DNA of 64,000 nt. Origin: Microbulbifer taiwanensis (GTDB lineage: Bacteria; Pseudomonadota; Gammaproteobacteria; Pseudomonadales; Cellvibrionaceae). Made by a program: the position numbers and the translations under genes. The stretch spans positions 62,001 to 126,000 of the forward strand of contig NZ_JACZFR010000025.1 of assembly GCF_014904815.1 (NCBI RefSeq). Reading direction: 5' to 3'. The notes under the pieces are model-generated. The model saw nothing but the letters and a program-made list of their open reading frames with translations, was not told the origin of the DNA and did not search any database. Within the stretch, counting starts at the first letter, position 1. Every line of letters begins with the position of its first letter. Shown here in pieces: positions 51,420 to 60,611 of the stretch.

Positions 51420-53756
51420 CTAAAAACTGTACTGCGCCGACAGCCCCATGGTCCGCGGCCGGTTTCGCGCCGTGCGGTCGAAGCCGGGCAGGTTGAACAC
51501 TATGGCGTCGTTGTAGGAGTAGATGGCCACCTCGTCGGTCAGGTTGTCGACGAAGAAACTGGCCTCCCAGTTTTCAAAGCTGGCGTAGCCGATGCGCAGG
51601 TTGGCGATGGTGTAGCTGGGCTTGGCGTTGCCGGAGTCGATATCGAAGCCGGAGACGTCGCTGGACGCACTGCCGGGCACCTCCAGGGTTTCGTCGACAT
51701 AGTTGATGCTGCCCAGTACGAAGACTTCGCCGGATGCGAGCGGCATGGACCAGTCGGCGGAGAGGCTGGCGGTCATCTCCGGCACGTCGGTCAAGCGGTC
51801 ACCCTCGGTGATGCCCGCGGTCGACACCGTCTCGGTGAATTCCGCATCGGTATAGCCGACGCCGGCATTCAGCGTCAGGCGCTCGGTCACCGCGGCGACG
51901 GCCTCCAGCTCGAAGCCGGTGGAGACGGCCCCGCCCACATTGGCGGTGAAGTTGAAGCCGCAGGCGCCGGAGGTGTTGACGCGCTGTTGAATATCCTTCC
52001 AGTCGATACGATAGACGGCGGTGTTGATACGCAGGCTGTCGGTGGGCTGCAGTTTCAGGCCCAGCTCCAGGTTGTCGACCACATCGCCGGCATAGGTGGT
52101 CGGGTTGCCGCTGATACCCAGCGCATTGAGGTCGTTGTTGCAGGCGTAGGCGTTGCCGGTGCCCGGGTCCTCGCTGCGCGGAATCGAGCGGTTGCCGCCA
52201 CCGGGGCGGGTGGCGTCGGAGGCGGTGGCGTAGACCTGGCCCATCTCGGAGAACTGCCAGGCCAGGGTCGCGCGGTAGTTCAGCTCCTCGTCCGAGGCGC
52301 TGACATCGAGGATATTGGCCTCTGCCTCGCTCAGGCCCTCGATGGGGGCATAGGCGAAACCCCAGTCCTCCTTGTGCTGCTCGAAATCGTACTCGAGGCG
52401 GCGCAGGCCCAGGGTGAAGGTGAAGTCACTGGCGAAGGTCAGGCTGCCCTCGCCGAAGAAAGCGGTTTCCTCGTAGCTGCTGCGGTCGTTGGTGTTGGCG
52501 AGACCGTTTGCGGTGACATACTCGAAACCGCGGTCCATACGGTAATCCGCATTGACCTCCGCGTCCTTGCGGTAGAAGCCGGCGAGCCACTGGAAGTCGG
52601 AGTCCGTCTGCGAGGAGAGACGTATTTCCAGGGTGCGGTCGTCGAGGGTTACCGACTCGTCGACGAGTGCCGCCGCCGACGGCATGTCGTAGCCGAAGAT
52701 CGGCTGCAGGAAAATCACATGGTCGGTCATATCCTCGACATTGTCGAAGCGCCGGTCGATTATGGAGAAGTTGGCCACCAGGGACATTGTTCCCAGGGAG
52801 AGGGTTTCGAAGTCGCTGCCGAGGGTCACGCTGCCCAGGGTGAAGGTGTCCTCGAAGGGTTCGGCGGCGTCGAAGGGGCGGACCTGCTCATCGTCGCGGT
52901 CGGGGCCGTCGAAGTTGGGCTTGCCGTCCATGGATAGTGTCTGGTGGAAGACGGCGGGCTGGATGTAGGTGGAATCTGTCAGCTGGTAGCGCAGGGCCGC
53001 GCGGATCAGCTGAGTCTCCTCCGCGTCGACATCCTCTTCTGAACCGCCCTCGAATACCCGATCGACAAAACCGCTGCGGTCGCTGCTGGAAGCCTCGACG
53101 CGCAGCGCCGCATTCTCGCCCAGCAGCATATTGCCCATACCGTTCAGCAGGTAGTTCATGCCGCCGCCGGCGGTGGAGGAAAACTCCGCGGCAACCCTGC
53201 CTTCGGCGCTGTCGAGATTCGGCTGCGCGGTGATGATGCGCACAGTGCCACCCATGGAGCTGGAGCCGAATAATGTGCCCTGGGGGCCGCGCAGGATTTC
53301 CACCCGATCCAGGTCGAACATTTTCGGGCTGACAATGGTGGAGGCGAAGGAAGTGGAAGAACCGGAGGAAATGGTCGATATGGGCATTTCGTCGATGTAG
53401 TAACTCACCGTGGGCGCCACGCCGGTAACCGAGGAGATGCCGCGGATATTGAGCTTGGTGCGCCCGGGGCCGGAGGACTTGAACGAGAGTGACGGCACCG
53501 ATGCGGCGACATCTTCAAAGTCCTGGATACCGGCCGCCTGCAGTTTCTCCCCGGAGACGGCGCTGATACTCAGCGGTATCTCCTGCAGTGAGGCCTCGCG
53601 CTTGGTCGAAGTGACGACGACTTCTTCCAGTACGGCCTCTTCCGCCGCAGCGCCGGCCGGCAGCCACAGGCCTATCGCCAGGCCGGGAGCAGCCACGGCA
53701 GCGGCGAGCGGTTTCAGGGGGAATCGCAGGGAACTTCCGTTTTGATGATCTTTCAT
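51420..53756 (-). CDS. TonB-dependent outer-membrane receptor (FecA/FyuA-like group)
   Basis: ATG at 53756 follows CCCGGAGAAATC and begins MKDHQNGSSLRFPLKPLAAAVAAPGLAIGLWLPAGAAAEE, a signal peptide. The extra 65 upstream codons have no family support. TonB-box-like VLEEVVVTSTKREASLQE is followed by the plug (KLNIRGISSV, DRVEILRGPQGTLFGSSSMGGTVRIIT) and a barrel ending LSAQYSF, for 778 residues. This subgroup is common in Cellvibrionales and Sphingomonads, often with aromatic or plant-derived ligands. It has no adjacent transporter or regulator that would reveal its substrate. Confidence 0.94.
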   Translation of the reverse strand: MKDHQNGSSLRFPLKPLAAAVAAPGLAIGLWLPAGAAAEEAVLEEVVVTSTKREASLQEIPLSISAVSGEKLQAAGIQDFEDVAASVPSLSFKSSGPGRTKLNIRGISSVTGVAPTVSYYIDEMPISTISSGSSTSFASTIVSPKMFDLDRVEILRGPQGTLFGSSSMGGTVRIITAQPNLDSAEGRVAAEFSSTAGGGMNYLLNGMGNMLLGENAALRVEASSSDRSGFVDRVFEGGSEEDVDAEETQLIRAALRYQLTDSTYIQPAVFHQTLSMDGKPNFDGPDRDDEQVRPFDAAEPFEDTFTLGSVTLGSDFETLSLGTMSLVANFSIIDRRFDNVEDMTDHVIFLQPIFGYDMPSAAALVDESVTLDDRTLEIRLSSQTDSDFQWLAGFYRKDAEVNADYRMDRGFEYVTANGLANTNDRSSYEETAFFGEGSLTFASDFTFTLGLRRLEYDFEQHKEDWGFAYAPIEGLSEAEANILDVSASDEELNYRATLAWQFSEMGQVYATASDATRPGGGNRSIPRSEDPGTGNAYACNNDLNALGISGNPTTYAGDVVDNLELGLKLQPTDSLRINTAVYRIDWKDIQQRVNTSGACGFNFTANVGGAVSTGFELEAVAAVTERLTLNAGVGYTDAEFTETVSTAGITEGDRLTDVPEMTASLSADWSMPLASGEVFVLGSINYVDETLEVPGSASSDVSGFDIDSGNAKPSYTIANLRIGYASFENWEASFFVDNLTDEVAIYSYNDAIVFNLPGFDRTARNRPRTMGLSAQYSF

Positions 53757-54126
53757 GATTTCTCCGGGCGTCTTTTTATCTTTCTGATTTTTGAAGATGT
53801 TTCCCCGAATGGAATCGTTCATACCACAGCTTCCATTTTGGGTATGTCCTGACTTTTCAGTATTTTTTGAAATGGCCCTCCGGTGCGTCCGTTGTTCGAG
53901 AATATTGGAGTTTATGGATGCGGGCAATTGGCGATGGCATCGTTCCGCCATATGACGTTTATTGCTTTACTTGTGACACTGAAATAAACCGGGCGCCCCA
54001 GTGGAAAGGAGTGACGGAGTCGAAGGGGGGTGCTAATTCAAAGTTGCGCCTGCAAACTTATACCGGCCTATAAATGCCGGTATCTTGTGTCGTTCTTTTT
54101 TTGGGGATCAGGGCTGCCGATTTCTA
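53757..54126. other. 370-bp intergenic region with a short hairpin
   Basis: No gene is recognised; the region is AT-richer than average. ATACCGGC (54060-54067) and GCCGGTAT (54076-54083) form an 8-bp stem with an 8-nt loop 44 bp beyond the phosphodiesterase stop, which might end its transcript. The rest likely holds the promoter of the receptor gene at 51420-53756. Confidence 0.45.
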
Positions 54127-54900
54127 TTACGGTGCCTGCGAAATATCGCTGTCACCCGTCTGCAGCTGCTGCACCAGCGCATCGGTGGTAATACACGCAT
54201 TGTATTCCATGACCAAGTGCGGTTCGTCGGTAAAGACGCCGTCCGCGCCCATGGCGGCGACCAGGGCCAGGTCATCGGAGTTGTTGACGGTAAACACATA
54301 GCTCTTCAGGCCGCGTTTTTTCGCGTCGGCGATCAGGTTCGCGTCGGCGAAGTCCAGGCTCAGGTGCATCGAGTAGGCCTTGAGCGGTTCGGCACAGGCG
54401 GCCAGATCCAGGGGAATACCGGCCAGCAGTACACCGCGGCGGACTTCCGGCAGCAGTTGCAGGCTCTCGTAGACCTGGCGGTGATCGAAGGAGGAGATCA
54501 GGTACTGTTCGAAGGAGGCGCCGCTGTCGCAGACGTAGGATTCCAGCTCCGAGGCCACCAGTGCCGCGCAGTTGTTGCCCTTGATCTCTATATTCAGCTG
54601 CGCATTGTTGCCCACCAGTTCCAGCACTTCGCGCAGTGTCGGCACCCGGCCGCCGCAGGGCAGCAGCTTCTCGCGCAGGGCTTGGGGACACATGTCGGTG
54701 AGCAGCTCGCTGCCGGCAATCAGGCGCCCCAGGCGGCGGTCGTGCTTGACCAGCAGCTGGCCGCCAACATTCCAGATATCGATCTCGATACCGTCGACAT
54801 CGAATTCCAGCGCGTGCGCTATGGCCTGCAGGGTATTCTCCGTGGCCCGCTGGCGGTAGCCGCGGTGGGCGAAACAGAAGAGGGTGCCGGGTGTCTGCAT
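54127..54900 (-). CDS. Glycerophosphodiester phosphodiesterase
   Basis: The 257-residue protein has the GDPD TIM-barrel motifs: FAHRGYRQRATENTLQAI with the first catalytic histidine and the ENT metal ligand. DGIEIDIWNVGGQLLVKHDRRLGR supplies the second metal ligands and histidine. KGLKSYVFTVNNSDDLALVAAMGADGVFTDEP closes the barrel. It hydrolyses glycerophosphodiesters to glycerol 3-phosphate and an alcohol. There is no signal peptide, so it acts in the cytoplasm, as UgpQ does. It stands alone. Confidence 0.93.
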   Translation of the reverse strand: MQTPGTLFCFAHRGYRQRATENTLQAIAHALEFDVDGIEIDIWNVGGQLLVKHDRRLGRLIAGSELLTDMCPQALREKLLPCGGRVPTLREVLELVGNNAQLNIEIKGNNCAALVASELESYVCDSGASFEQYLISSFDHRQVYESLQLLPEVRRGVLLAGIPLDLAACAEPLKAYSMHLSLDFADANLIADAKKRGLKSYVFTVNNSDDLALVAAMGADGVFTDEPHLVMEYNACITTDALVQQLQTGDSDISQAP

Positions 54901-55034
54901 GAATCTCTGCCCCGATAGCTTGATCGGCTTCAGCCTGCCTATGAAGTATGACGCCGGGATTACAGTGCGACCAGTGAGCTGGTTGTTTTTAGATCAATTG
55001 GCACTAAAAGTGGCCTTCAGGTGTGCTGGGGGGG

Positions 55035-55547
55035 TCAGTCACCGGCCAGGGCGCGGTAGCGGCCGCGGTGGAATACCAGCGGTTCGCCGCCGCCGGCGGT
55101 GAACTCCAGCACCTCGCCGAGCAGTATCGTGTGGTCACCGCCGTCGATGCACTGCACCCGGCGGCAGTGGAAGTAGGCCGCGCAACCTTCCAGTTGCGGT
55201 ATCCCGTCCGGGCCCGTGCGCCAGTGCACCTGGCCGAACTTGTCGGCGCCGCGGCCGGCGAAGAGGTTGGAGATATGCTGCTGGTCGGCCTTCAGCACAT
55301 GCACCGCGAAGTGCTCCTGGCCGGTGAAGGCCTGGTAGCCGAGTGCCTGTTTGTCGATGCTCCACAGCACCATGGCCGGATCCAGGGATACGGAGTTGAA
55401 GCTGTTGACGGTCATACCCGCCGGCTGGCCGGCCGCATCCCGGGTGGTGACTACGGTGACACCGGTCGCGAAGTGGCCCAGGGTGTCGCGCAGGGCGCGA
55501 CCCTGATCGGCCGAGGGAGTGAGGACTTGGCTGCTTTCTGTGGTCAT
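55035..55547 (-). CDS. Flavin reductase-like FMN-binding protein
   Basis: Start MTTESSQVLTPSADQGRALRDTL (55547) gives 170 residues; an in-frame start 42 bp upstream is possible, since ribosome sites are weak for both. The flavin-reductase fold is clear: HFATGVTVVTTRDAAGQPAGMTVNSFNSVSLDPAMVLWSI, then HFAVHVLKADQQHISNLFAG, and GGDHTILLGEVLEF with the conserved GDH motif. Such proteins supply reduced flavin to two-component monooxygenases. None is adjacent, although the rubredoxin reductase fusion on the same strand upstream is another redox enzyme. Confidence 0.88.
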   Translation of the reverse strand: MTTESSQVLTPSADQGRALRDTLGHFATGVTVVTTRDAAGQPAGMTVNSFNSVSLDPAMVLWSIDKQALGYQAFTGQEHFAVHVLKADQQHISNLFAGRGADKFGQVHWRTGPDGIPQLEGCAAYFHCRRVQCIDGGDHTILLGEVLEFTAGGGEPLVFHRGRYRALAGD

Positions 55548-55701
55548 ACCGTCGTTTAATTTTTGTGCAAAATCTGTGCTGGCGGCCATTCTACGGCAAA
55601 AGTGCCCTTATTGCGCGTTTTGCCTCCGGGTTTGCGCGTGGTCTCCGGGCTTGTGTGTTGTCTCCGGGATCGCGCTTGGTCTCCGGAATTGTGTGCTGTC
55701 T

Positions 55702-55771
55702 ACGTAGGGGGCGCCGTGCGCACCACCTAAGGACCGAAGTGGACTGCGGGCCCGCGGCGCTCCCTACGGCA
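55702..55771. repeat. Palindromic repeat, family B copy near the rubredoxin reductase stop
   Basis: TACGTAGGGGGCGCCGTGCGCACC at the left pairs with the right part CGCGGCGCTCCCTACGGC across a loop of about 30 bp. It ends one base before the stop codon of the rubredoxin reductase fusion, so it can act as that gene's terminator. Confidence 0.65.
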
Positions 55772-57430
55772 TTATTCGGCCATCAGGGGCGCACACTCGG
55801 CGGTCAGCTGGTCCCGAGCGGCAATGCCGGCGCCGGTCAGGGCGAAGCCCAGCAGGCGGCCGTCGGCACCGCGGAATTCCGCCCGCACGCCGCTCTCGGC
55901 GCTGTCGATATGCCAGCTGCCTTCGGCGCCGGGGCGCGGCGGGCAGACGGTGGTGGGGCGCAGGGTGGTCTTGACCGCTACCGGTATGGCGCCGTAGTGC
56001 ACCGGCGTCGGGGTGCCGGCCAGGGTTTTGGCCAGGGCGCGGGCGCAGGCCATCAGCGGCGCGACAAAGTAGAGGAGATGGCCATCCACCTCGGCGCAGT
56101 CGCCGAGGGCGTAGATATGGGCATCGCTGGTCCGCAGCTGGCGGTCGACCGCGATACCGCGCTCGACCTTCAGGCCGGCCGCCTCGGCGAGGCCGGTATT
56201 GGCCTGCAGGCCCAGGGCGGCCAGGGCGATATCCGCCTCTATACACTCGCCGTTGTCCAGCTGTGCGCGAATGCCGCTGTCACTGCGCTCCAGGCGCGTG
56301 ACCCGGGCATTACCGTGAAAGCGCACGCCGTGGCTTTCCAGCGTGCGCTGGATATCGCGGCCGGCGGCTTCCGGCAGCAGGCTGGCCAGGGGCCAGTCGA
56401 GCGGATCCACCATCTGCACCGCGAAGCCGGCCTGGGTCAGGTCGTTGGCGAACTCACAGCCGATCAGGCCTGCGCCCAGCAGCAGCACGCGCTTGCGCCC
56501 TACCATGGCGGTGCGGAAGCGGTGGTAGTCGCCGAGACTGTTGATGCGGAACAGGCGCGAGTGGCCGTCGCCGTCGATGGCGGGCAGGGCCCGACAGCCG
56601 GCGCCGGTGGCCAAGACCAGCTTGCGGTAACGCAGTTCCGCGCTGTGGCTGCCGTTCTCTGGCACCAGGGTCAGGACTTTCGACTCGGCGTCTATATCGG
56701 TCACGTGGGTGTGTACCAGAATCTCCGCATTCAGCTCCCGCGCCATCTCCTCGGCGGAGGCGCTGGCCAGCTGCTGCGGTGTCTTGCCGTGGGCAAGGGA
56801 GGCCGACAGCAGCGGCTTGGAGTAGAGGGTGCCGTCGTCGCCGGTGATCAGCAGCAGCGGTGTCGACTGGTCCAGTTTGCGGAACTCGCGGGCCAGGTTG
56901 TAGCCGGCGAGACCGGTGCCGACGATCACCACCGGCTCGCCGCCGGAGGGAATTTCACCGTCGGCGGGCACGGTGGGTGCCGGTGCCGGCTCGGCCCCGG
57001 ACACCAGCACCATATCGAACTCCTCCTTGCCCACGCCGCACTGGGGGCAGTTCCAGTCCTCGGGGATATCCTCCCAGCGGGTGCCCGGGGCAATGCCGTC
57101 CTCCGGCCAGCCCTTGGATTCGTCGTAGACCCAGCCGCAAACCATGCACTCCCAGATGCGGTAGCCGTCGCCCTCAGCGGGCGCGCTCGGTGCTGTGGCA
57201 GTGGAATCCCGTTCGCGCGCGGCGAGAGGAGCCGTCTCCTGCGGCTGTTGATCCGGCGTTGCCGCGACCATGTCGAAGTCCTGTTTGGCCGCACCGCACT
57301 CGGGGCAGCACCAGTCGTCGGGGATGTCCTCCCAGCGGGTGCCGGGCGCTATACCGTCCTCGGGCCAACCCTTGGCTTCGTCGTAAACCCAGCCACAGAT
57401 CTGGCATTCCCAAACGCGGTAATCGGCCAT
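55772..57430 (-). CDS. Fused double rubredoxin - rubredoxin reductase
   Basis: ATG at 57430 follows GGGGGAACA. The 552-residue protein begins with two rubredoxin domains, residues 1-57 (C9-x2-C12 and C42-x2-C45) and about 88-142 (CMVCG and CPQCG), joined by a 35-residue Ala/Glu-rich linker. After a Pro-rich linker comes an FAD-dependent reductase: FAD site [14 protein letters not shown] near residue 167, NAD site [14 protein letters not shown] near 308, and [10 protein letters not shown]. In alkane oxidisers AlkG (two rubredoxins) and AlkT (reductase) are separate. Here NADH could feed electrons through both rubredoxins in one chain. Partners could be an AlkB-type hydroxylase, a flavodiiron protein or another oxidase; none is in the window. 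Confidence 0.93.
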   Translation of the reverse strand: MADYRVWECQICGWVYDEAKGWPEDGIAPGTRWEDIPDDWCCPECGAAKQDFDMVAATPDQQPQETAPLAARERDSTATAPSAPAEGDGYRIWECMVCGWVYDESKGWPEDGIAPGTRWEDIPEDWNCPQCGVGKEEFDMVLVSGAEPAPAPTVPADGEIPSGGEPVVIVGTGLAGYNLAREFRKLDQSTPLLLITGDDGTLYSKPLLSASLAHGKTPQQLASASAEEMARELNAEILVHTHVTDIDAESKVLTLVPENGSHSAELRYRKLVLATGAGCRALPAIDGDGHSRLFRINSLGDYHRFRTAMVGRKRVLLLGAGLIGCEFANDLTQAGFAVQMVDPLDWPLASLLPEAAGRDIQRTLESHGVRFHGNARVTRLERSDSGIRAQLDNGECIEADIALAALGLQANTGLAEAAGLKVERGIAVDRQLRTSDAHIYALGDCAEVDGHLLYFVAPLMACARALAKTLAGTPTPVHYGAIPVAVKTTLRPTTVCPPRPGAEGSWHIDSAESGVRAEFRGADGRLLGFALTGAGIAARDQLTAECAPLMAE

Positions 57431-57522
57431 TGTTCCCCCGGTCATCTATAGAAAACCCGGCGGCGGCCGGGTTGACGAAAAATCTGGACGGGGAATATTA
57501 AGGAAAATATTCGGGGAAGTCG

Positions 57523-58179
57523 CTACTCGTTGTCGCGCTGGGCGATATTGGTCAGCGCACTGTGATAGACCTCGGCGATCTCCCCGGGATGGGTCATGGA
57601 GATACCCAGGTCCGTCACCAGGCCGTCCTTGAGGCCGTAGACCCAGCCGTTGACCGACAGCTTCTGTCCCGAGCGCCAGGCATCGCGCACTATGGTGGTC
57701 TGGCACACGTGGATCACCTGCTCCAGCACGTTCAGTTCGCACAGCAGGTCGGTGCGCTCCTGCTGCTGGAAGAGGTCGATCAGCGTGTGGTGCTTGTCGC
57801 GCACATCCTGGATATGGCGCAGCCAGTTGTCGATCAGCCCCAGCTGCTGGTTGTGCAGCGCCGCCTGCACACCGCCGCAGCCATAGTGGCCGCAGACGAT
57901 GATGTGTTTGACCTTGAGGATTTCCACCGCGTACTGCAATACCGACAGGCAGTTGAGATCCGTGTGCACCACCACGTTGGCCACGTTGCGGTGTACGAAC
58001 AGTTCTCCCGGCAGCAGGCCGACGATTTCGTTGGCCGGCACCCGGCTGTCGGCGCAGCCGATCCACAGATATTCGGGGGATTGCTGTTCGGAGAGTTTGA
58101 GGAAGAAGTCCGGTTTCTGTTCGCGGGTGGCGAGAGACCAGTGTCTATTGTTTTGTAAGAGATGCTTGAGCGGGCGCAA
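57523..58179 (-). CDS. can: Beta-class carbonic anhydrase
   Basis: The 218-residue protein has the zinc ligands C42 (WIGCADSRVP), H98 and C101 (CGHYGCGG), and the catalytic pair D44/R46, at exactly the positions of E. coli Can. It interconverts CO2 and bicarbonate in the cytoplasm and supplies bicarbonate for carboxylases. It stands alone upstream of the rubredoxin reductase gene (92-bp gap). Confidence 0.96.
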   Translation of the reverse strand: MRPLKHLLQNNRHWSLATREQKPDFFLKLSEQQSPEYLWIGCADSRVPANEIVGLLPGELFVHRNVANVVVHTDLNCLSVLQYAVEILKVKHIIVCGHYGCGGVQAALHNQQLGLIDNWLRHIQDVRDKHHTLIDLFQQQERTDLLCELNVLEQVIHVCQTTIVRDAWRSGQKLSVNGWVYGLKDGLVTDLGISMTHPGEIAEVYHSALTNIAQRDNE

Positions 58180-58317
58180 GTTGGGATTCCTAATGTGACT
58201 GTTTGTCCATTAGGCTTGCAGCATAGCGACTTTGTTGGCGGTGGCCAAGCGACTTGTTCGTGAATTCGGGCACGGCAATCTGTTAGTCTGGGAGCTTAAC
58301 CTCGCAGGGTGGAAGCC

Positions 58318-58497
58318 ATGGGTAGAAGAAGAGTTCGCGCAGCCGGTAAGCGCCGGCGTATTTCCTACCGCGCCAGCCCGCTGTGCCGGCATAGGATTCG
58401 CGTGCGCTGGTTGCTGGCGCAGCGCACCCGCCTGCGCAACTACCTGCACCGCTTTGACGAGAATGTTGTAGCGGATGAGTCTGAAACCGGGGACTAG
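58318..58497 (+). CDS. Possible small basic protein (59 residues), uncertain
   Basis: ATG at 58318 follows AGGGTGGAAGCC, a reasonable ribosome site. The product is strongly basic (MGRRRVRAAGKRRRISYR, then HRIRVRWLLAQRTRLRNYLHR) with an acidic C-terminus (VVADESETGD). No family is recognised. The stop codon TAG is contributed by the first bases of the palindromic element that follows. It could be a nucleic-acid-binding peptide or chance coding. Confidence 0.25.
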   Translation: MGRRRVRAAGKRRRISYRASPLCRHRIRVRWLLAQRTRLRNYLHRFDENVVADESETGD

Positions 58498-58657
58498 TGG
58501 GCCGTGCGGAAAGTTGTGTAACAGTTCGCGTCGCCAAAGCGCCCAGCTCTGCGTTGAGAAAGCTTGAAATAACGCTGCTATTCCTGCGCTTTCTCGCCTT
58601 GATCTGAACGCTTTGGCTGTGCTCTTTTGTTAGCGAACTTCCCGCACGGCCCACTAG
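58494..58657. repeat. 164-bp inverted-repeat element
   Basis: The ends CTAGTGGGCCGTGCGG (58494-58509) and CCGCACGGCCCACTAG (58642-58657) are perfect complements. Further inside, CCAAAGCG pairs with CGCTTTGG and GAGAAAGC with GCTTTCTC, giving one long interrupted cruciform. There is no coding content. It lies 30 bp upstream of the acetyltransferase start. Confidence 0.8.
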
Positions 58658-58687
58658 CAGGAAACTACACAAAAATTGGAAATACCG

Positions 58688-59185
58688 ATGACCGACACAG
58701 TAGCGGCAACCACCACCCTGATTGCGGACTACCGCAATGATCGGCACGCACGGGATATCCTGGCGCTGATGGAGGAGTATGCGCGCGATCCCTTCGGTGG
58801 CGGCGAGCCGCTGTCCGATTATTGTCGCGAGCAGTTGCTGCAGAAACTGGCCGACATTCCCGGCGCCTTCAGCGTGCTGGCCTACCGCGGCGGCCGGCCA
58901 ATGGGACTGGTCAACTGCTTTATGGGTTTTTCCACCTTTGTGTGCAAACCACTGGTGAATATTCACGATGTGATTGTCAGCGAGAGTGCGCGCGGCAGCG
59001 GCGTCTGCACGGATATGCTGGACCTGGTCGCGCGCGAGGCGAAAAATCGCGGCTGTTGCAAGCTGACCCTGGAAGTGCTGGAGAAAAACCTGCCGGCGCA
59101 GATCGCCTATCGCAAATGTGGGTTCAGGCCCTACGCGCTGGATGAGGAATATGGCCAGGCGGAGTTCTGGCAGCGCTATCTGTAG
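58688..59185 (+). CDS. GNAT N-acetyltransferase
   Basis: ATG at 58688 (MTDTVAATTTLIADYRND) is preferred over an in-frame TTG 12 bp upstream; no strong ribosome site is seen. The 165-residue protein has the GNAT elements FMGFSTFVCKPLVNIHDVIVSESARGSGVCTDMLDLVARE, with the acetyl-CoA loop RGSGVC, and LTLEVLEKNLPAQIAYRKCGF. The loop has Cys instead of the usual Gly/Ala after the second Gly. The substrate is unknown. Confidence 0.88.
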   Translation: MTDTVAATTTLIADYRNDRHARDILALMEEYARDPFGGGEPLSDYCREQLLQKLADIPGAFSVLAYRGGRPMGLVNCFMGFSTFVCKPLVNIHDVIVSESARGSGVCTDMLDLVAREAKNRGCCKLTLEVLEKNLPAQIAYRKCGFRPYALDEEYGQAEFWQRYL

Positions 59186-59310
59186 CTTCATGAAAGGCGC
59201 TGCCAGTTTTCAATCCCGGGATGGCGGGCGGTGTATCCGGCCATTCGGCCGACATTTATCAATCTCTTCACCAGCCGGTATGTTCTGAACCGGTGTCGGA
59301 AAGGTTGGCA

Positions 59311-60192
59311 TCAACGGTTCAAAAAGAATTCCACCGGCACGACAAATTCCAGCGTATCCCCCTTTAACGCTTCTGGCGGCTTGGGCAGGGGTTGGGCCCG
59401 CTCTATCAGCGCCAGGGCCTCCCTGTCCAGCAACCGGTACCCGGAGCCCTGATCAATGCTTTTCTCCAGCACCCTGCCATCCCGGTCCATGGTGAAGCGC
59501 AGATAGGTAACGCCCTCCTGGCGGTAGCGGCGGGCGCGGGTCGGGTAGCGCTTGGCCTCGTTGAGCCTGAGCATCAGCTGGTTCTGCCAGCTCGGTATGC
59601 GGCTTGCATCGAGGCCGGGGGACGGCACCCCCCTGACTGGCGCCGCGGCTACATCGTCTACCTGTGGAGCCTCCTGGGATGCGCTGGGTGGAGGGGGCGA
59701 CTCTTCCGGCGGTTGCGGATCCTCCTCTTCCGGGGGGGCCTCTTTGGGCGGAATGACTGCCTCCGCTTTTTCGACTTCGGGCACCGGTTCCGGTTCGGGC
59801 TCCGCCTTCTGAGGTTCCGGCTCTGGCGGCGGGGTTTCTTCGGGCCGCTCATTATCTACGGGGATTTCTGCCGGTTGTGGCGGAGCCGCGGGGAGAGGCG
59901 CCAGCTCCACCACCATGGCCGCTGCCGGCGGTGCGCTGACTTCAGGTGCCGGTGAGGATCTCAACCACCAGGCGAAGGGTACGGCGTAGACGGCCAGCAC
60001 TATCAACAGGGATGACAGCCAGCGCGCCGTTTCTTCGCCGATGAAAGGTTTTTTCGCAGTGGGGCCAGTCCGTCGGCCGGTGTAAATAGCGGGCACTATC
60101 GACAGCGGAATGGGAGAGGTTGGCGCGCTTCCGTCTACCGGGCGCGGGCCTGTCAGCGGGGGGCGCGATCTGTGCGCCGGGCGTCCCTTCAC
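59311..60192 (-). CDS. tonB: TonB energy-transducing protein
   Basis: The 293-residue protein has a cytoplasmic N-terminus of about 57 residues, longer than usual. One membrane helix follows (WLSSLLIVLAVYAVPFAWWL), then a Pro/Glu-rich periplasmic spacer of about 100 residues, and the TonB C-terminal domain (IPSWQNQLMLRLNEAKRYPTRARRYRQEGVTYLRFTMDRDG). The start overlaps the exbD stop by 4 bp (ATGA). An internal start just before the helix would give a more typical N-terminus. It transmits the proton-motive force to TonB-dependent receptors and is the last gene of the iron operon. Confidence 0.93.
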   Translation of the reverse strand: MKGRPAHRSRPPLTGPRPVDGSAPTSPIPLSIVPAIYTGRRTGPTAKKPFIGEETARWLSSLLIVLAVYAVPFAWWLRSSPAPEVSAPPAAAMVVELAPLPAAPPQPAEIPVDNERPEETPPPEPEPQKAEPEPEPVPEVEKAEAVIPPKEAPPEEEDPQPPEESPPPPSASQEAPQVDDVAAAPVRGVPSPGLDASRIPSWQNQLMLRLNEAKRYPTRARRYRQEGVTYLRFTMDRDGRVLEKSIDQGSGYRLLDREALALIERAQPLPKPPEALKGDTLEFVVPVEFFLNR

Positions 60193-60608
60193 GAACTGCT
60201 TCCTTCCCGGGCCACCAGGGCCACTTTCAGGTAGCCCACTTCACGCAGCCGGTTCATGGTCTGTATCAGGGTGTCGTAATCCACCGTCTTGTCGGCGCGC
60301 AGGAAAATACGCCGCTCGGTATTGCCGTCGGCGGCCGCCTGCAGGGCTGCAGGCAATTCCTCCAGAGTCACGGGCTCATTGCCCAGGGCCAGGCTGTGGT
60401 CGGCGTTGATGGTCAGGTACAGAGGTTTGTCCGGCTCGTGTCGGGGTTCCGCCGTGGCGGCGGGCAGGTCGACTTTGATGTCCACCGTGGCCAGGGGGGC
60501 GGCCACCATGAAAATGATCAGCAGAACCAGCATCACGTCGATAAACGGTGTCACGTTGATCTCGTGGTTTTCTACCAGTTCGTCGTCGTGGCGTATCCGG
60601 GCGGGCAT
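60189..60608 (-). CDS. exbD: ExbD, TonB-complex proton channel subunit
   Basis: The 139-residue protein has one membrane helix near the N-terminus (NVTPFIDVMLVLLIIFMVAAPLATV) with the essential proton-carrying aspartate in PFIDVMLVL. A periplasmic domain follows (from VDLPAATAEP to VDYDTLIQTMNRLREVGY). It lies 3 bp downstream of exbB and overlaps tonB. Confidence 0.95.
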   Translation of the reverse strand: MPARIRHDDELVENHEINVTPFIDVMLVLLIIFMVAAPLATVDIKVDLPAATAEPRHEPDKPLYLTINADHSLALGNEPVTLEELPAALQAAADGNTERRIFLRADKTVDYDTLIQTMNRLREVGYLKVALVAREGSSS

Positions 60609-60611
60609 CTT

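Noticed and set aside
53867..54073. 68-codon plus-strand frame between the receptor and phosphodiesterase genes
   Set aside because: No ribosome site and no recognisable sequence; it ends in the hairpin region and is likely chance.
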